This document shows positions 56,707-64,000 of a stretch of DNA of 64,000 nt, in pieces. Origin of the DNA: Alteromonas naphthalenivorans. GTDB taxonomy: Bacteria > Pseudomonadota > Gammaproteobacteria > Enterobacterales > Alteromonadaceae. Numbering within the stretch: the stretch's first letter is position 1; each line of letters opens with the position of its first letter. The notes below the pieces were generated by a model that saw only the letters and a list, made by a program, of their open reading frames with translations, was not told the DNA's origin and searched no databases. The DNA lies in assembly GCF_000213655.1 (NCBI RefSeq), contig NC_015554.1:4774001-4838000 (forward strand), written 5' to 3'. The position numbers and the translations under genes are program-made.

Positions 56707-56725
56707 TACTTAGGAATACTAAGTA
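56707..56725. promoter_or_regulatory. Palindromic operator O2, TACTTAG-N5-CTAAGTA
   Basis: A perfect inverted repeat of seven-base half-sites (56707-56713 and 56719-56725) around five bases. Its centre is 34 bp from the centre of O1, just over three helical turns, so bound dimers could interact. It lies 55 bp ahead of the OrfA-like gene. Confidence 0.75.
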
Positions 56726-56780
56726 ACTAATAGGTGGCAGCACCAAGAAGTCTACCTATCAAATTATTACGAGATTTCAA

Positions 56781-57053
56781 ATGCCTAAGATATACCCTCT
56801 AGAAGTGAAAAACTTGGTATTAGCTTTGATTTCTAGTGAAGGTGTAAGCTCGCATGAGGCCGCTGTTCAAACAGGGACCTCTTATAGTACCGTGAGACGA
56901 TGGGTTCGAGAGGCCAATATTGCTGTAGCAGCTAATAAAAATAAATACATTCTGAAGCAACTGGAGTCGAGGCTTAAAGATGTCTCCGAAGAGAGGGAGG
57001 TATTGAAAAGGGCCGCTATAATTTTTGCAAAGGAGCTTTCGAAGACTTACTAG
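56781..57053 (+). CDS. Lone IS3 OrfA-like helix-turn-helix protein
   Basis: A 90-residue protein with the layout of IS3-family OrfA (transposase_8 class). The N-terminal helix-turn-helix (GVSSHEAAVQTGTSYSTVRRW near 20-42) is followed by a coiled coil and the typical ending EEREVLKRAAIIFAKEL. No OrfB, terminal repeats or target duplication are nearby, so it is either an IS relic or a co-opted DNA-binding protein. It is divergent from the XRE repressor, and shares the operator region with it. It converges on the island greB, 26 bases away. Confidence 0.7.
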   Translation: MPKIYPLEVKNLVLALISSEGVSSHEAAVQTGTSYSTVRRWVREANIAVAANKNKYILKQLESRLKDVSEEREVLKRAAIIFAKELSKTY

Positions 57054-57079
57054 TCAATACAATGCGAAGAGGGCACGAT

Positions 57080-57559
57080 TCACTTTTTTTCATATTTTAT
57101 TGAGTTTATGTACCACAGCTTGAAGCCATCCGGTGTCGTAACCCCAAAATCTTCGTCAATTTGCTTTCCGAGCAAAGCCCTGGCCATTGGTGAGTCAATC
57201 GAAATATACTTCTTCTGATCATCGTAAATTTCTTCTGGACCAACAATCCTAAAACGCTTTACCTCACCTTCATAGTTTTCTATCTCAACCCATGCACCGA
57301 AAAATACCTTGCCTTCTTGCTCAGCCGAGTAGTCAACAATTTTAAGTTCAGGTAGTAATTTACGTAAGTACCGCACGCGCCTATCAATTTGGCGAAGCAA
57401 TCGTTTGTTAAAGGTGTAATCAGCATTTTCTGAACGATCTCCTAAACCTGCAGCCCAGGTCACAATTTTTGTTATTTCAGGACGTTTTTCAAACCATAAA
57501 TGGTCGTGTTCCTGAACAAGTCTCTGGTACCCAGCTCGCGTAATTAGCTTAGTTTTCAC
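57080..57559 (-). CDS. greB: Island-encoded transcription elongation factor GreB
   Basis: A 159-residue GreB that rescues backtracked RNA polymerase by stimulating transcript cleavage. It is full length: the N-terminal coiled coil (ITRAGYQRLVQEHDHLWFEK), the acidic tip LGDRSENADYTFNKRLLRQI near 40-58, and the C-terminal FKBP-like domain (GPEEIYDDQKKYISIDSPMA, ARALLGKQIDEDF). The start is GTG at 57559 with GGAGAT before it. It is 37 bases after gmtX on the same strand, so it sits in the gmtYZX operon. About 72% of the residues match the truncated chromosomal copy over its 47 residues, so it is a diverged homologue rather than a duplicate. It probably replaces the gene broken by the island. Confidence 0.92.
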   Translation of the reverse strand: MKTKLITRAGYQRLVQEHDHLWFEKRPEITKIVTWAAGLGDRSENADYTFNKRLLRQIDRRVRYLRKLLPELKIVDYSAEQEGKVFFGAWVEIENYEGEVKRFRIVGPEEIYDDQKKYISIDSPMARALLGKQIDEDFGVTTPDGFKLWYINSIKYEKK

Positions 57560-57596
57560 TTAATATCTCCACAATACGAATTCTGGCTAACTAGGC

Positions 57597-58217
57597 TCAA
57601 AGATTTTCAATTGCTTTGGCCAGCGCATCAAAGGTTGCCACAGGGAAAAATGTTTTACCGGTTGCCGAGTCTACAACACTACCACTTTTCCCAACTGCAA
57701 GATTAAAGCGTCTTAAAAATTCATTAGACATCAGATATTCCAATGCTTCTCTTTCCTGGAGGTTGAGCTTTCCGTTTGCGTACGATGTTGCGACGCCATC
57801 ATATACTTCAATCACCTGACTAACAGGCACAACTTCTCTCGCAAGCTCTTCTGCTTTCCTCCTTTCAGCATCGAGCATTTTAACTTGTAATCTCAATACA
57901 GGATCTTCAATCTCGTCTATCCATGAACAATTATGCCCTCTCATTGTAGATCTTCTTGCAGCTTCATTCTGTTTCGCAAATGCTGCTATCAACGTGCGAT
58001 AAACTTCTCCCGTTTTGTTTCTAATGCTTTGCGCTGCTGGAACACCGAATGGCTTTCCGGTAAGAGCTATATTACTGTAACTAAAATCTAACGTACCAGC
58101 TTTCACTTGATCTTCGCATGCTTTGTATATTGCATCTAAGGAGCTCTTTACACGCTTAGATTTTCCTTCTTTTAGACAAGCTAGAACCTCATTTGGTATT
58201 GCATTCTTTTTATTCAT
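57597..58217 (-). CDS. gmtX: Gamma-mobile-trio protein GmtX
   Basis: A 206-residue protein, third member of the GMT set. No enzymatic motif is visible. The N-terminus is basic and helical (EGKSKRVKSSLDAIYKACED), followed by FSYSNIALTGKPFGVPAAQS (a possible DNA-binding region, GVPAAQSIRNK), a helical middle (DPVLRLQVKMLDAERRKAEE), and a C-terminal domain (NEFLRRFNLAVGKSGSVVDS). Its ATG overlaps the gmtZ stop by eight bases. Assignment rests on size, position after gmtZ and remembered family features. Confidence 0.78.
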   Translation of the reverse strand: MNKKNAIPNEVLACLKEGKSKRVKSSLDAIYKACEDQVKAGTLDFSYSNIALTGKPFGVPAAQSIRNKTGEVYRTLIAAFAKQNEAARRSTMRGHNCSWIDEIEDPVLRLQVKMLDAERRKAEELAREVVPVSQVIEVYDGVATSYANGKLNLQEREALEYLMSNEFLRRFNLAVGKSGSVVDSATGKTFFPVATFDALAKAIENL

Positions 58218-61200
58218 TTGATCCTAGCTGCTTAACTGATACTGAGAAAATATCGCTAATTTCCTTACGAAGATGGCAATTTTCAATTGTGAGATCATCA
58301 AAGGATAAGGCGCCCTCCATTAGCCTGTCGAGCTTCTCCCAGGAACTTAGTTTAACCAACATCAGCTCAACCATTTGATTTCCGATTTTTAACTGTTCTT
58401 CCTCATTAAGCTCAAAAAAAGTCGGGCTAACATTGTTGTTTTTCATCATTTTATCTAACATTTGTGAGCGCTTGGTAACCGCTGTACTTGGTAAGCAGCT
58501 CTGGTATATTTCTGCGTTTTCACAGACTTCGCATAACTGATGAAATAATGAAGCTTCGATAGCTTCGAGTTTTACTTCAAAGTCTGCCGATTTAATCAAT
58601 TGGTAAGATTTAGTAGTTTGCTTTGGAGAAGGTGCGTTAATCAACTTTTGACAATTCTCAAGGTGATGGTAAATCATATTGAGGTCATTCATTAACAGGT
58701 CGAGTTTTTTCGCTCTACTTTCGATTTCTGAGTTCAACTTACGTCGATCAGATTGCAGTTTAGATTTCTGTTCTTCGGCTTTATCAGTGGGCTCTCCGTT
58801 CTTCATATTTTCATAAATTTCATGAGATAGCATATCGATTTTTTCTACCTTGCTATCAAGTAGTTCCAAGAGAGAGGAATGTTTTTGCGATTGTTCATGA
58901 ACACAATAGCTTACTTCGTTGCCTAATGCTGCAAGTCCACCAATGAATGCAGGTCCTGTTATAAAAAACCTACAAGCGATGCAGTTTTGCTCACCCAAGT
59001 GACCAGCAGTTACAGGTAGTCTGACATTACTTTTTGGACCTGAAAAACTCCCCCCTTCGTGACAAAAGGCTCCACCGACAGGGCATATACCATAATCCTT
59101 AAACAGGTAACTACTACTTGGTCGGTTATTATTTAGGGAGCTTAGAAAATTAGGGTCTTTAGCAGTTAACTGCCCTATACACTCCTCAATACGTTGATTT
59201 TCTATTTGACGTTGTATGGTTTCACTCGAATTCTGAAGGGCGATTTTTTCCCCCTTGCTCATTTTTTTATGAAGATTTAACCCCGATTTGTCACTTTTTA
59301 AATAAACAACCGTCATGATGATAGAGGAGTGACCAGCTAACTTCATTACAACTTCTATAGGCAATCCAAATTCATTTACATAGGAGTTAATCAAGCTAAC
59401 CCTCATAGCATGTGGAGTGTACAGAGAGTCAAAGTGACTTATGTTAATAAACTCCCTCTCTGGACAAACACTATCTTCTACCCATTGGCGGTAACTAGTT
59501 TCTTTGAATTGGGCATTCGATACTTCTGCTTTACCCGAGAAGAAAAGCGCCGCGGCTAACCGGTTTGCTAATCGCCCACTAAAATGACCAGGTTCGAAAC
59601 CTTTAAACTCTCTGAACAAAAAGCAGTTTGCTCCTTTATTTTTTCTTTGATTATCATTCAAATATGTTCGTTTACAATCGAGCCAAAGTGTGGCTTTTTT
59701 GATAGGGTTAAATTTCTGCTGCCAATTTCGAAGTTTAATTAGCCAGTAAGCTAATTCTGTAGGAATATATGGTATTGAGTAGCCTTTACCGTGAAGGTGC
59801 GTCTTATTTGACGTGTAATAGACACCGAACTCCCCTCGACTCGATTGACTTACCATTGCCTGACGATTAGTTTGACCTTTAAGGGGACCTTCATTGATCA
59901 CCCAGTGTAGCTTTTTATCCTCAAATTGAGCGATTTCAAAATCAGCTTCACCTGAGTCACAGTATACAATTTGTCGTCCTCTGGCGGGGAGTTGCATGAG
60001 TGCGTAGGTATATGTCCAATGACAAGGATTCCATAAATACTTTTTTCCATTGACCTCCTTAGTAATACAATCGGCATCTGAGGCGTCTATTTCATCTTCT
60101 TCAGAAAGATACTCCCAATCGCCCGCAAAGTTATGCAAGTGCACAAGTTCCGCATAGCTGGTGTTCGCAAGGTGCGCATCGGGAGGAAAAATCCAATCTC
60201 TTGATCGCTTTGTATATTCATAGGGTAATGCTAGTTTATCAGTCTCGCCACGATAGATAGGGGGAGCAATTTCGCTGTCGAAATTAACATAGCGGAATGG
60301 ATTTCTGGCGTTCCCAACCCGGCTAATTTCTCCGGTATCAGGATCTTCTATCGTCAAGTAAGTTTCTAGGATCCATTTTAAGAACTCCGTTACAGAGGCC
60401 AGCCACTTCTTTTTCCTTGTGACCGATGTGGTGTTAAGTAAATCAACAAAAGCATTTACTGGAGGATCTTTTACCACAAGAAAATCGAGAGGCGAATAAG
60501 GGAGTTTTTGCGGGACAATATATTCTCGAACAAATTCACATAGATCCTTTTCCTTAGTATCACCTGCGCGGGCAGACTTTAGGAATTCACAAATATATTC
60601 TCCCCAGCCTGTTAGTTCAGGATCAAAATACCTCACTTTGTATGGTGCAGGGGTCCCGAAGTAGTCATACCAATGAATCCAGCCTTGTTCTTTGTATACT
60701 TCATGGGGCGTTCTGGGTAGGCGAGGGTCGGCTAGCCTAATGCACAACTGTTTGTATGCATTTATCGTTGTAATCTTGTAATTATGAGTTATTTCTCTAG
60801 CTGTTTTAAAATCATATGGCGTAGGTATGTCTAGCAGTTGAAACCAGCTTACCCACTCATCAGCAAACTTTTTATCTGGCTTTGAGGGTAAAAAAGGGAA
60901 TTCTGACCTGATTTCACGATAATGTTTTGAATTGCGGATTTGGAGGATTTTGCACGCGCGTTTGAGTTCATCAAGTGTGCTTATCATGTAGGGCAATAAA
61001 AACTGTTTCCACCCTCGCCAATCTGATGGATATTGCTTAAGTGGACATTGCGGTAGCCGCGGATCTTCTTGATATCGCGACACATACTCCATGCTATTGG
61101 CGATCCCCAGTCTTGCAGCAGCATTCTTAGCATCCTTGTAAGCTGTGTACAGTCGCTTTTCAGGAAAGCCAACGAAGTCGCTCCACCCAAGCCATTCTTC

Positions 61201-62241
61201 ATTATAAAATTTATAAGGGGATGACGGTAAATTGTCTACCTCTTTATACCGATGCTGGTATTCTGTAAACGTAGTGATATTCAGCTTTCTCACCACTTTT
61301 TTTGCTTCACTTAAGCCGAGCATTTGCTGGCCTAAAAAGTCTTTCCACGATACCCATTCGGAAGCGAAATATTTTCTAGGATTGCTCGGCAACCTAGGAT
61401 TTCTTTCCTTTTCTAGCATGTATCCACTGGCACGTTTTAAACCCAATTCAGCGATTACTTTGCGCGCTTCTTTGAAGGTATATAAAGGTAACTCATTTCG
61501 CAAAAAGTGGGACCATGATATCCAGTCACTTCTATATCTTTCATCTGGTGCACTAGGTAGTCGGGGGTCTACTTTATAAAGCTCTCGATATTCTATATGT
61601 GTATTTATTGATAAACGCTGCGTCGCTTGCTGGGCTTCACCTAAGTTTGGATATGGTGCTTCGGAGCCAGCGATATATTTTTTTTGAGGTGGCTCTAGTG
61701 GTTCTTTATTGCGCTTTGCAACACCTGTGAAGTATTCCCAGCCTTGCCAATTATTCTTATATTTTGACTCTGGAGATGAGGGTAATCTAGGATCTTGTTT
61801 ATACCTGTTTATGTAATCAACGCGACCCTGGATTCCTAGTTTAACAGTAGCTTGTCGAGCCTCTTCATGAGTCGGGTATAAGGTCCAATTAGCACCTAAA
61901 AATTGCTTCCATCCACCCCACTCATTCGGGTAAATAGTATCTGGTCGTGATGGTAAAAGAGGATCTTCTTTTCGTATATAGGCGTACGCTGTCTTGGATT
62001 TTATACCTAGATTTTTTGCACTCTTCTGAGCTTCTGCATAAGTCGAGTAGAAATAAGTACTGGGCTTTCCCAAATAATTATCCCACCCTCGCCATTCATC
62101 TTTATATCTCGTTGCTGGGCTACTAGGAAGAAGTGGATCGCTTTTGTACCTGAGATTATAGTCTATCAGGCTGGAGATGCAGAGTCTCTTTGCGGCGACT
62201 TTAGCTTCTTCAAAGCTATAAAATTTAGAACTTCTACTCAT
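58210..62241 (-). CDS. gmtZ: Gamma-mobile-trio recombinase-like protein GmtZ (VPA1269 family)
   Basis: A very large protein of 1343 residues. Residues ~5-510 contain nine ~55-residue integrase-type repeats, each following the scheme Y..y.eA...a..L.I....Y...y..DPrLPS.P...Y..eW.gW..FLG. A tyrosine-recombinase-like domain follows: box-I Arg in LPARGRQIV near 757, HAMR near 943, AGHSS near 968 and the Tyr in VVYLKSD near 980. After that come a Cys-rich segment (CPVGGAFCHEGG, CIACRFF, ~1040-1105), a coiled coil and a helical tail. The ATG at 62241 overlaps the gmtY stop by eight bases; a TTG at 62247 is less likely. Presumed to act with GmtY in island movement. Confidence 0.85.
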   Translation of the reverse strand: MSRSSKFYSFEEAKVAAKRLCISSLIDYNLRYKSDPLLPSSPATRYKDEWRGWDNYLGKPSTYFYSTYAEAQKSAKNLGIKSKTAYAYIRKEDPLLPSRPDTIYPNEWGGWKQFLGANWTLYPTHEEARQATVKLGIQGRVDYINRYKQDPRLPSSPESKYKNNWQGWEYFTGVAKRNKEPLEPPQKKYIAGSEAPYPNLGEAQQATQRLSINTHIEYRELYKVDPRLPSAPDERYRSDWISWSHFLRNELPLYTFKEARKVIAELGLKRASGYMLEKERNPRLPSNPRKYFASEWVSWKDFLGQQMLGLSEAKKVVRKLNITTFTEYQHRYKEVDNLPSSPYKFYNEEWLGWSDFVGFPEKRLYTAYKDAKNAAARLGIANSMEYVSRYQEDPRLPQCPLKQYPSDWRGWKQFLLPYMISTLDELKRACKILQIRNSKHYREIRSEFPFLPSKPDKKFADEWVSWFQLLDIPTPYDFKTAREITHNYKITTINAYKQLCIRLADPRLPRTPHEVYKEQGWIHWYDYFGTPAPYKVRYFDPELTGWGEYICEFLKSARAGDTKEKDLCEFVREYIVPQKLPYSPLDFLVVKDPPVNAFVDLLNTTSVTRKKKWLASVTEFLKWILETYLTIEDPDTGEISRVGNARNPFRYVNFDSEIAPPIYRGETDKLALPYEYTKRSRDWIFPPDAHLANTSYAELVHLHNFAGDWEYLSEEDEIDASDADCITKEVNGKKYLWNPCHWTYTYALMQLPARGRQIVYCDSGEADFEIAQFEDKKLHWVINEGPLKGQTNRQAMVSQSSRGEFGVYYTSNKTHLHGKGYSIPYIPTELAYWLIKLRNWQQKFNPIKKATLWLDCKRTYLNDNQRKNKGANCFLFREFKGFEPGHFSGRLANRLAAALFFSGKAEVSNAQFKETSYRQWVEDSVCPEREFINISHFDSLYTPHAMRVSLINSYVNEFGLPIEVVMKLAGHSSIIMTVVYLKSDKSGLNLHKKMSKGEKIALQNSSETIQRQIENQRIEECIGQLTAKDPNFLSSLNNNRPSSSYLFKDYGICPVGGAFCHEGGSFSGPKSNVRLPVTAGHLGEQNCIACRFFITGPAFIGGLAALGNEVSYCVHEQSQKHSSLLELLDSKVEKIDMLSHEIYENMKNGEPTDKAEEQKSKLQSDRRKLNSEIESRAKKLDLLMNDLNMIYHHLENCQKLINAPSPKQTTKSYQLIKSADFEVKLEAIEASLFHQLCEVCENAEIYQSCLPSTAVTKRSQMLDKMMKNNNVSPTFFELNEEEQLKIGNQMVELMLVKLSSWEKLDRLMEGALSFDDLTIENCHLRKEISDIFSVSVKQLGSNE

Positions 62242-63583
62242 TTGCAATGTTCCTCATTAATTTTCGAACATCGTCTTCATTTGGCTGGGTATAGGTGTTG
62301 CTGCTCACCGGGCTTTTGTGATGCATACTTTTTTGAATTGTTGTATTAGTCAGCCCAGCGTTTTTTAGTCTATATCCGTAGCTATGTCTGTGAGCGTGTG
62401 GAGATAGTCCTGATACTTTTGAAGGAGTCAGACTGATCCGCTCTAACGCACGGTCATATTTGTCCTTAAAGTTCTTTCTGGTCTCTGGCCCCCCTCGACG
62501 ATTACAAAACAAGTAAGGATGTTCAGAGGTACTAGGACGCTGACCAGATGCTAAATATTTTTGCAATGTTAGAAGAAAGAGGATTGCAGCTTGATGAGGG
62601 AAAAAAAGCACAGTAAAGGAGCGATTCTTCGATGTTAACAATGGAGTTTTCCAACCAGAATGTATAGTTTTAGATTTTGGGTACAGATTTCTAGGTTGGA
62701 GCCCGTATTTTACATTTAGATAATGAGCTCTGTTATTGAATTGCATTTCAGGAGCATGGCCGTCGCTTGGATGGAAAACCGATACTATTGCCGAGTTATC
62801 CGTGGTATCAATTGACACATCTTCTACGTAAATATGAAAGCATTCTGACAATCGAAGTCCTCCATAATGCATAAGAAGAACGATAAGGTGAGCGCAGTAA
62901 TCGGGCTCATCAACAGCCTTAATGCGGCTTCCGTCTTGAACCTTTCTTTTAAGTCGTAAGCCAGACTCGAGTAATCGGTTTAGTTGCTCATCTGGAAATC
63001 GTTTCGAAGATTCAATCGCAAACATATGGGGGTTATTGGATCGTATTTCTCTAACGGAAAACATTTCTGGTTGCGATTGTGGAGAAGATAGGTGATTTAG
63101 AAAAAGGTTGGCTTGACGCCGATAGTAGCTGCACCATAGCAGACGCTGTTCGGCTGTACTTGCTTTTCTAAAGGGACTTATGGTGGGTAGCTCAGTACCA
63201 TTGAGGAAACCTAAGTGATCACAATACGCGTTTATGTGACCTAAAAGCGCGTTAACTATTTCAACTCGCTTAGGTTTCCAATATAAGCCTGATGGGTCAT
63301 CACCCAAAGTATCAATTGTTCCAACAGACAAACTTAAAGAGAAAGAACGAAGTAATTCAGTAGATGTTGAAAAGCTTTCTTGATTCGCGTTGATATATTC
63401 AAGTAGCAACTTAATTGCCTGAACACTTTTTTCACGCCAACTAAGGGATTTAGTATATCGTGCGAACAGAAATCTTAGATGGGATAGGAGCAAACCCGAC
63501 TCGGTAAAGAGTGCAGGCAAAGTTAAGGATCTGCCAGATTTATCTGCCCTATATTCGACTAGCTTTTTGATGACGTATGGCAT
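62234..63583 (-). CDS. gmtY: Gamma-mobile-trio tyrosine recombinase GmtY
   Basis: A 449-residue site-specific recombinase. The C-terminal catalytic domain has the family residues: Arg in MHYGGLRLSECFHIYVEDV near 240, HAHRHSYGYRL near 400 (His and second Arg), HHKS near 428 and the nucleophile Tyr in NTYTQPNEDD near 437. The N-terminal half is a helical core-binding-like domain. It is the first gene of the gmtY-gmtZ-gmtX-greB operon. No clear ribosome site precedes the ATG. It presumably recombines the island ends with the greB target, which is inference. Confidence 0.88.
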   Translation of the reverse strand: MPYVIKKLVEYRADKSGRSLTLPALFTESGLLLSHLRFLFARYTKSLSWREKSVQAIKLLLEYINANQESFSTSTELLRSFSLSLSVGTIDTLGDDPSGLYWKPKRVEIVNALLGHINAYCDHLGFLNGTELPTISPFRKASTAEQRLLWCSYYRRQANLFLNHLSSPQSQPEMFSVREIRSNNPHMFAIESSKRFPDEQLNRLLESGLRLKRKVQDGSRIKAVDEPDYCAHLIVLLMHYGGLRLSECFHIYVEDVSIDTTDNSAIVSVFHPSDGHAPEMQFNNRAHYLNVKYGLQPRNLYPKSKTIHSGWKTPLLTSKNRSFTVLFFPHQAAILFLLTLQKYLASGQRPSTSEHPYLFCNRRGGPETRKNFKDKYDRALERISLTPSKVSGLSPHAHRHSYGYRLKNAGLTNTTIQKSMHHKSPVSSNTYTQPNEDDVRKLMRNIANE

Positions 63584-63645
63584 AAGAGCAATATCAATTT
63601 GGCCTGTTTTCAGATCGATACTGCCCTACGCAAACACCTAAATCA

Positions 63646-63664
63646 AATTAATGAATCATTAATT
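63646..63664. promoter_or_regulatory. 19-bp palindrome upstream of gmtY
   Basis: AATTAATGA and TCATTAATT, nine-base perfect arms around one base, centred 72 bp before the gmtY start codon. It is a plausible operator for control of the mobility operon, but AT-rich palindromes also arise by chance. Confidence 0.5.
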
Positions 63665-63891
63665 CCTATATTGTTCGCTTTTTTATATGAAAAAAATTTT
63701 TTTTAGTGAAAAGTTGAAATGCCTGCACAAAATTTTAAATGCACATCAAGATAAAGGTTTTACCGTACTTGCTTATATGACTTCTCCACTGCGCTAAGGA
63801 ATATGTTAGTTTCACAATTAAGCCTGCTAAGTTTAAAATCTTAACAAAAATCTCCCCATCACAGGATGCGATTCCCCCCTAACAACCCCAT

Positions 63892-63945
63892 GAGCACCAT
63901 CGAGCACACTGAAGCACCAGTAGCACATTGAGCACATATGAGCAC
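63892..63945 (+). repeat. Helically phased array of six AGCAC repeats
   Basis: AGCAC starts at 63893, 63903, 63913, 63922, 63931 and 63941, with spacings of 10, 10, 9, 9 and 10 bases; four copies are preceded by G (GAGCAC) and several are followed by A. All copies face the same side of the helix. This looks like an iterated protein-binding site, for example for a recombinase, accessory factor or regulator of the island. Confidence 0.75.
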
Positions 63946-64000
63946 ACAAATTCATTTAAGTGATTGATAAGTAAATACTAATAAATCTCACAACAATTTA

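Larger units (their letters stand above)
47304..64000. mobile_element. Gamma-Mobile-Trio (GMT) genomic island, left end in greB, right end outside the window
   Basis: The left boundary is set by the loss of the GreB reading frame at 47303/47304 (one or two bases uncertain). The region is visibly more AT-rich than the core. It carries the trio gmtY-gmtZ-gmtX (57597-63583), a complete second greB, and a cargo of restriction-modification and ATPase-type defence genes. GMT islands are described as mobile elements carrying anti-phage systems. The assignment rests on protein features and gene order, not on a database match. The right junction and terminal repeats cannot be seen. Confidence 0.82.
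63584..64000. other. Non-coding region upstream of the gmt operon
   Basis: About 417 bp without a gene, AT-rich to ~63830. It should hold the minus-strand promoter of the gmt operon. It contains a palindrome at 63646-63664 and the AGCAC array at 63892-63945. The island continues past the window edge. Confidence 0.6.

Noticed and set aside
1..64000. tRNA, rRNA or CRISPR array in the window
   Set aside because: I saw no cloverleaf-type sequence, no rRNA stretch and no regularly spaced palindromic repeat with unique spacers. The AGCAC array has spacing too short for a CRISPR. An unaided search for tRNAs is limited.

Overview
The window looks like a chromosomal segment of a marine gammaproteobacterium of the Alteromonadaceae, most likely Alteromonas. 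This rests on the type of the core proteins and on gene neighbourhoods that match the enterobacterial ompR-envZ-pckA-hslO-hslR, nudE/yrfG and yheUTS/yheV/slyX/fkpA clusters. It was read by eye only, without database searches. Both ends are accessory DNA and the middle is ordinary core genome.

1-7.9 kb is an insertion-sequence graveyard. It holds an apparently intact ISAs1-family element (114-1365) with a 10-bp target duplication, and a TetR-family gene. A decayed IS903-type IS5 element (2567-3482) with a 9-bp target duplication sits directly in front of the tetR gene and separates it from a 17-bp-arm palindrome that overlaps a good promoter. Behind that promoter lie a secreted protein gene and an alpha/beta hydrolase gene. 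Next come a frameshifted GIY-YIG-like pseudogene, a broken IS66 transposase, and the last ~52 codons of a TonB-dependent receptor with its terminator.

7.9-47.2 kb is core: a DUF2855 protein, ompR-envZ, an MFS transporter, pckA, the heat-shock proteins Hsp33 and Hsp15, a complete type II secretion operon gspCDEFGHIJKLMN, a metallo-beta-lactamase-fold hydrolase, a succinate-semialdehyde dehydrogenase, yjjX-yrfG, nudE-cysQ, a YceI protein, the osmoregulated glucan genes opgG-opgH, an outer-membrane barrel, the yheU-yheT-TIGR02444-yheS block, yheV, an AsmA-like protein, slyX, a WD40 lipoprotein and an FKBP isomerase lipoprotein.

47.3 kb to the end (and beyond) is a genomic island that I assign to the Gamma-Mobile-Trio (GMT) class. 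The chromosomal greB gene is cut after codon 47, inside its conserved GDRSENAD motif. The island carries the trio gmtY (tyrosine recombinase), gmtZ (1343-residue recombinase with nine N-terminal integrase repeats) and gmtX in one overlapping operon, and the next gene of that operon is a second, full-length and divergent greB. The island therefore seems to break greB and bring its own replacement. The cargo on the minus strand is a tightly packed five-gene run: DUF3696-type AAA ATPase, TOPRIM/DUF4435-like protein, DUF262 protein, C5-cytosine methyltransferase and PD-(D/E)XK endonuclease. An IS21-family element (52038-54672, 6-bp target duplication) has split the second gene and an in-frame amber codon interrupts the third, so this probable anti-phage operon looks damaged. 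A repressor gene with two matching palindromic operators and a lone OrfA-like helix-turn-helix gene lie between cargo and mobility genes. A six-copy, ~10-bp-phased AGCAC array lies near the window's right edge.
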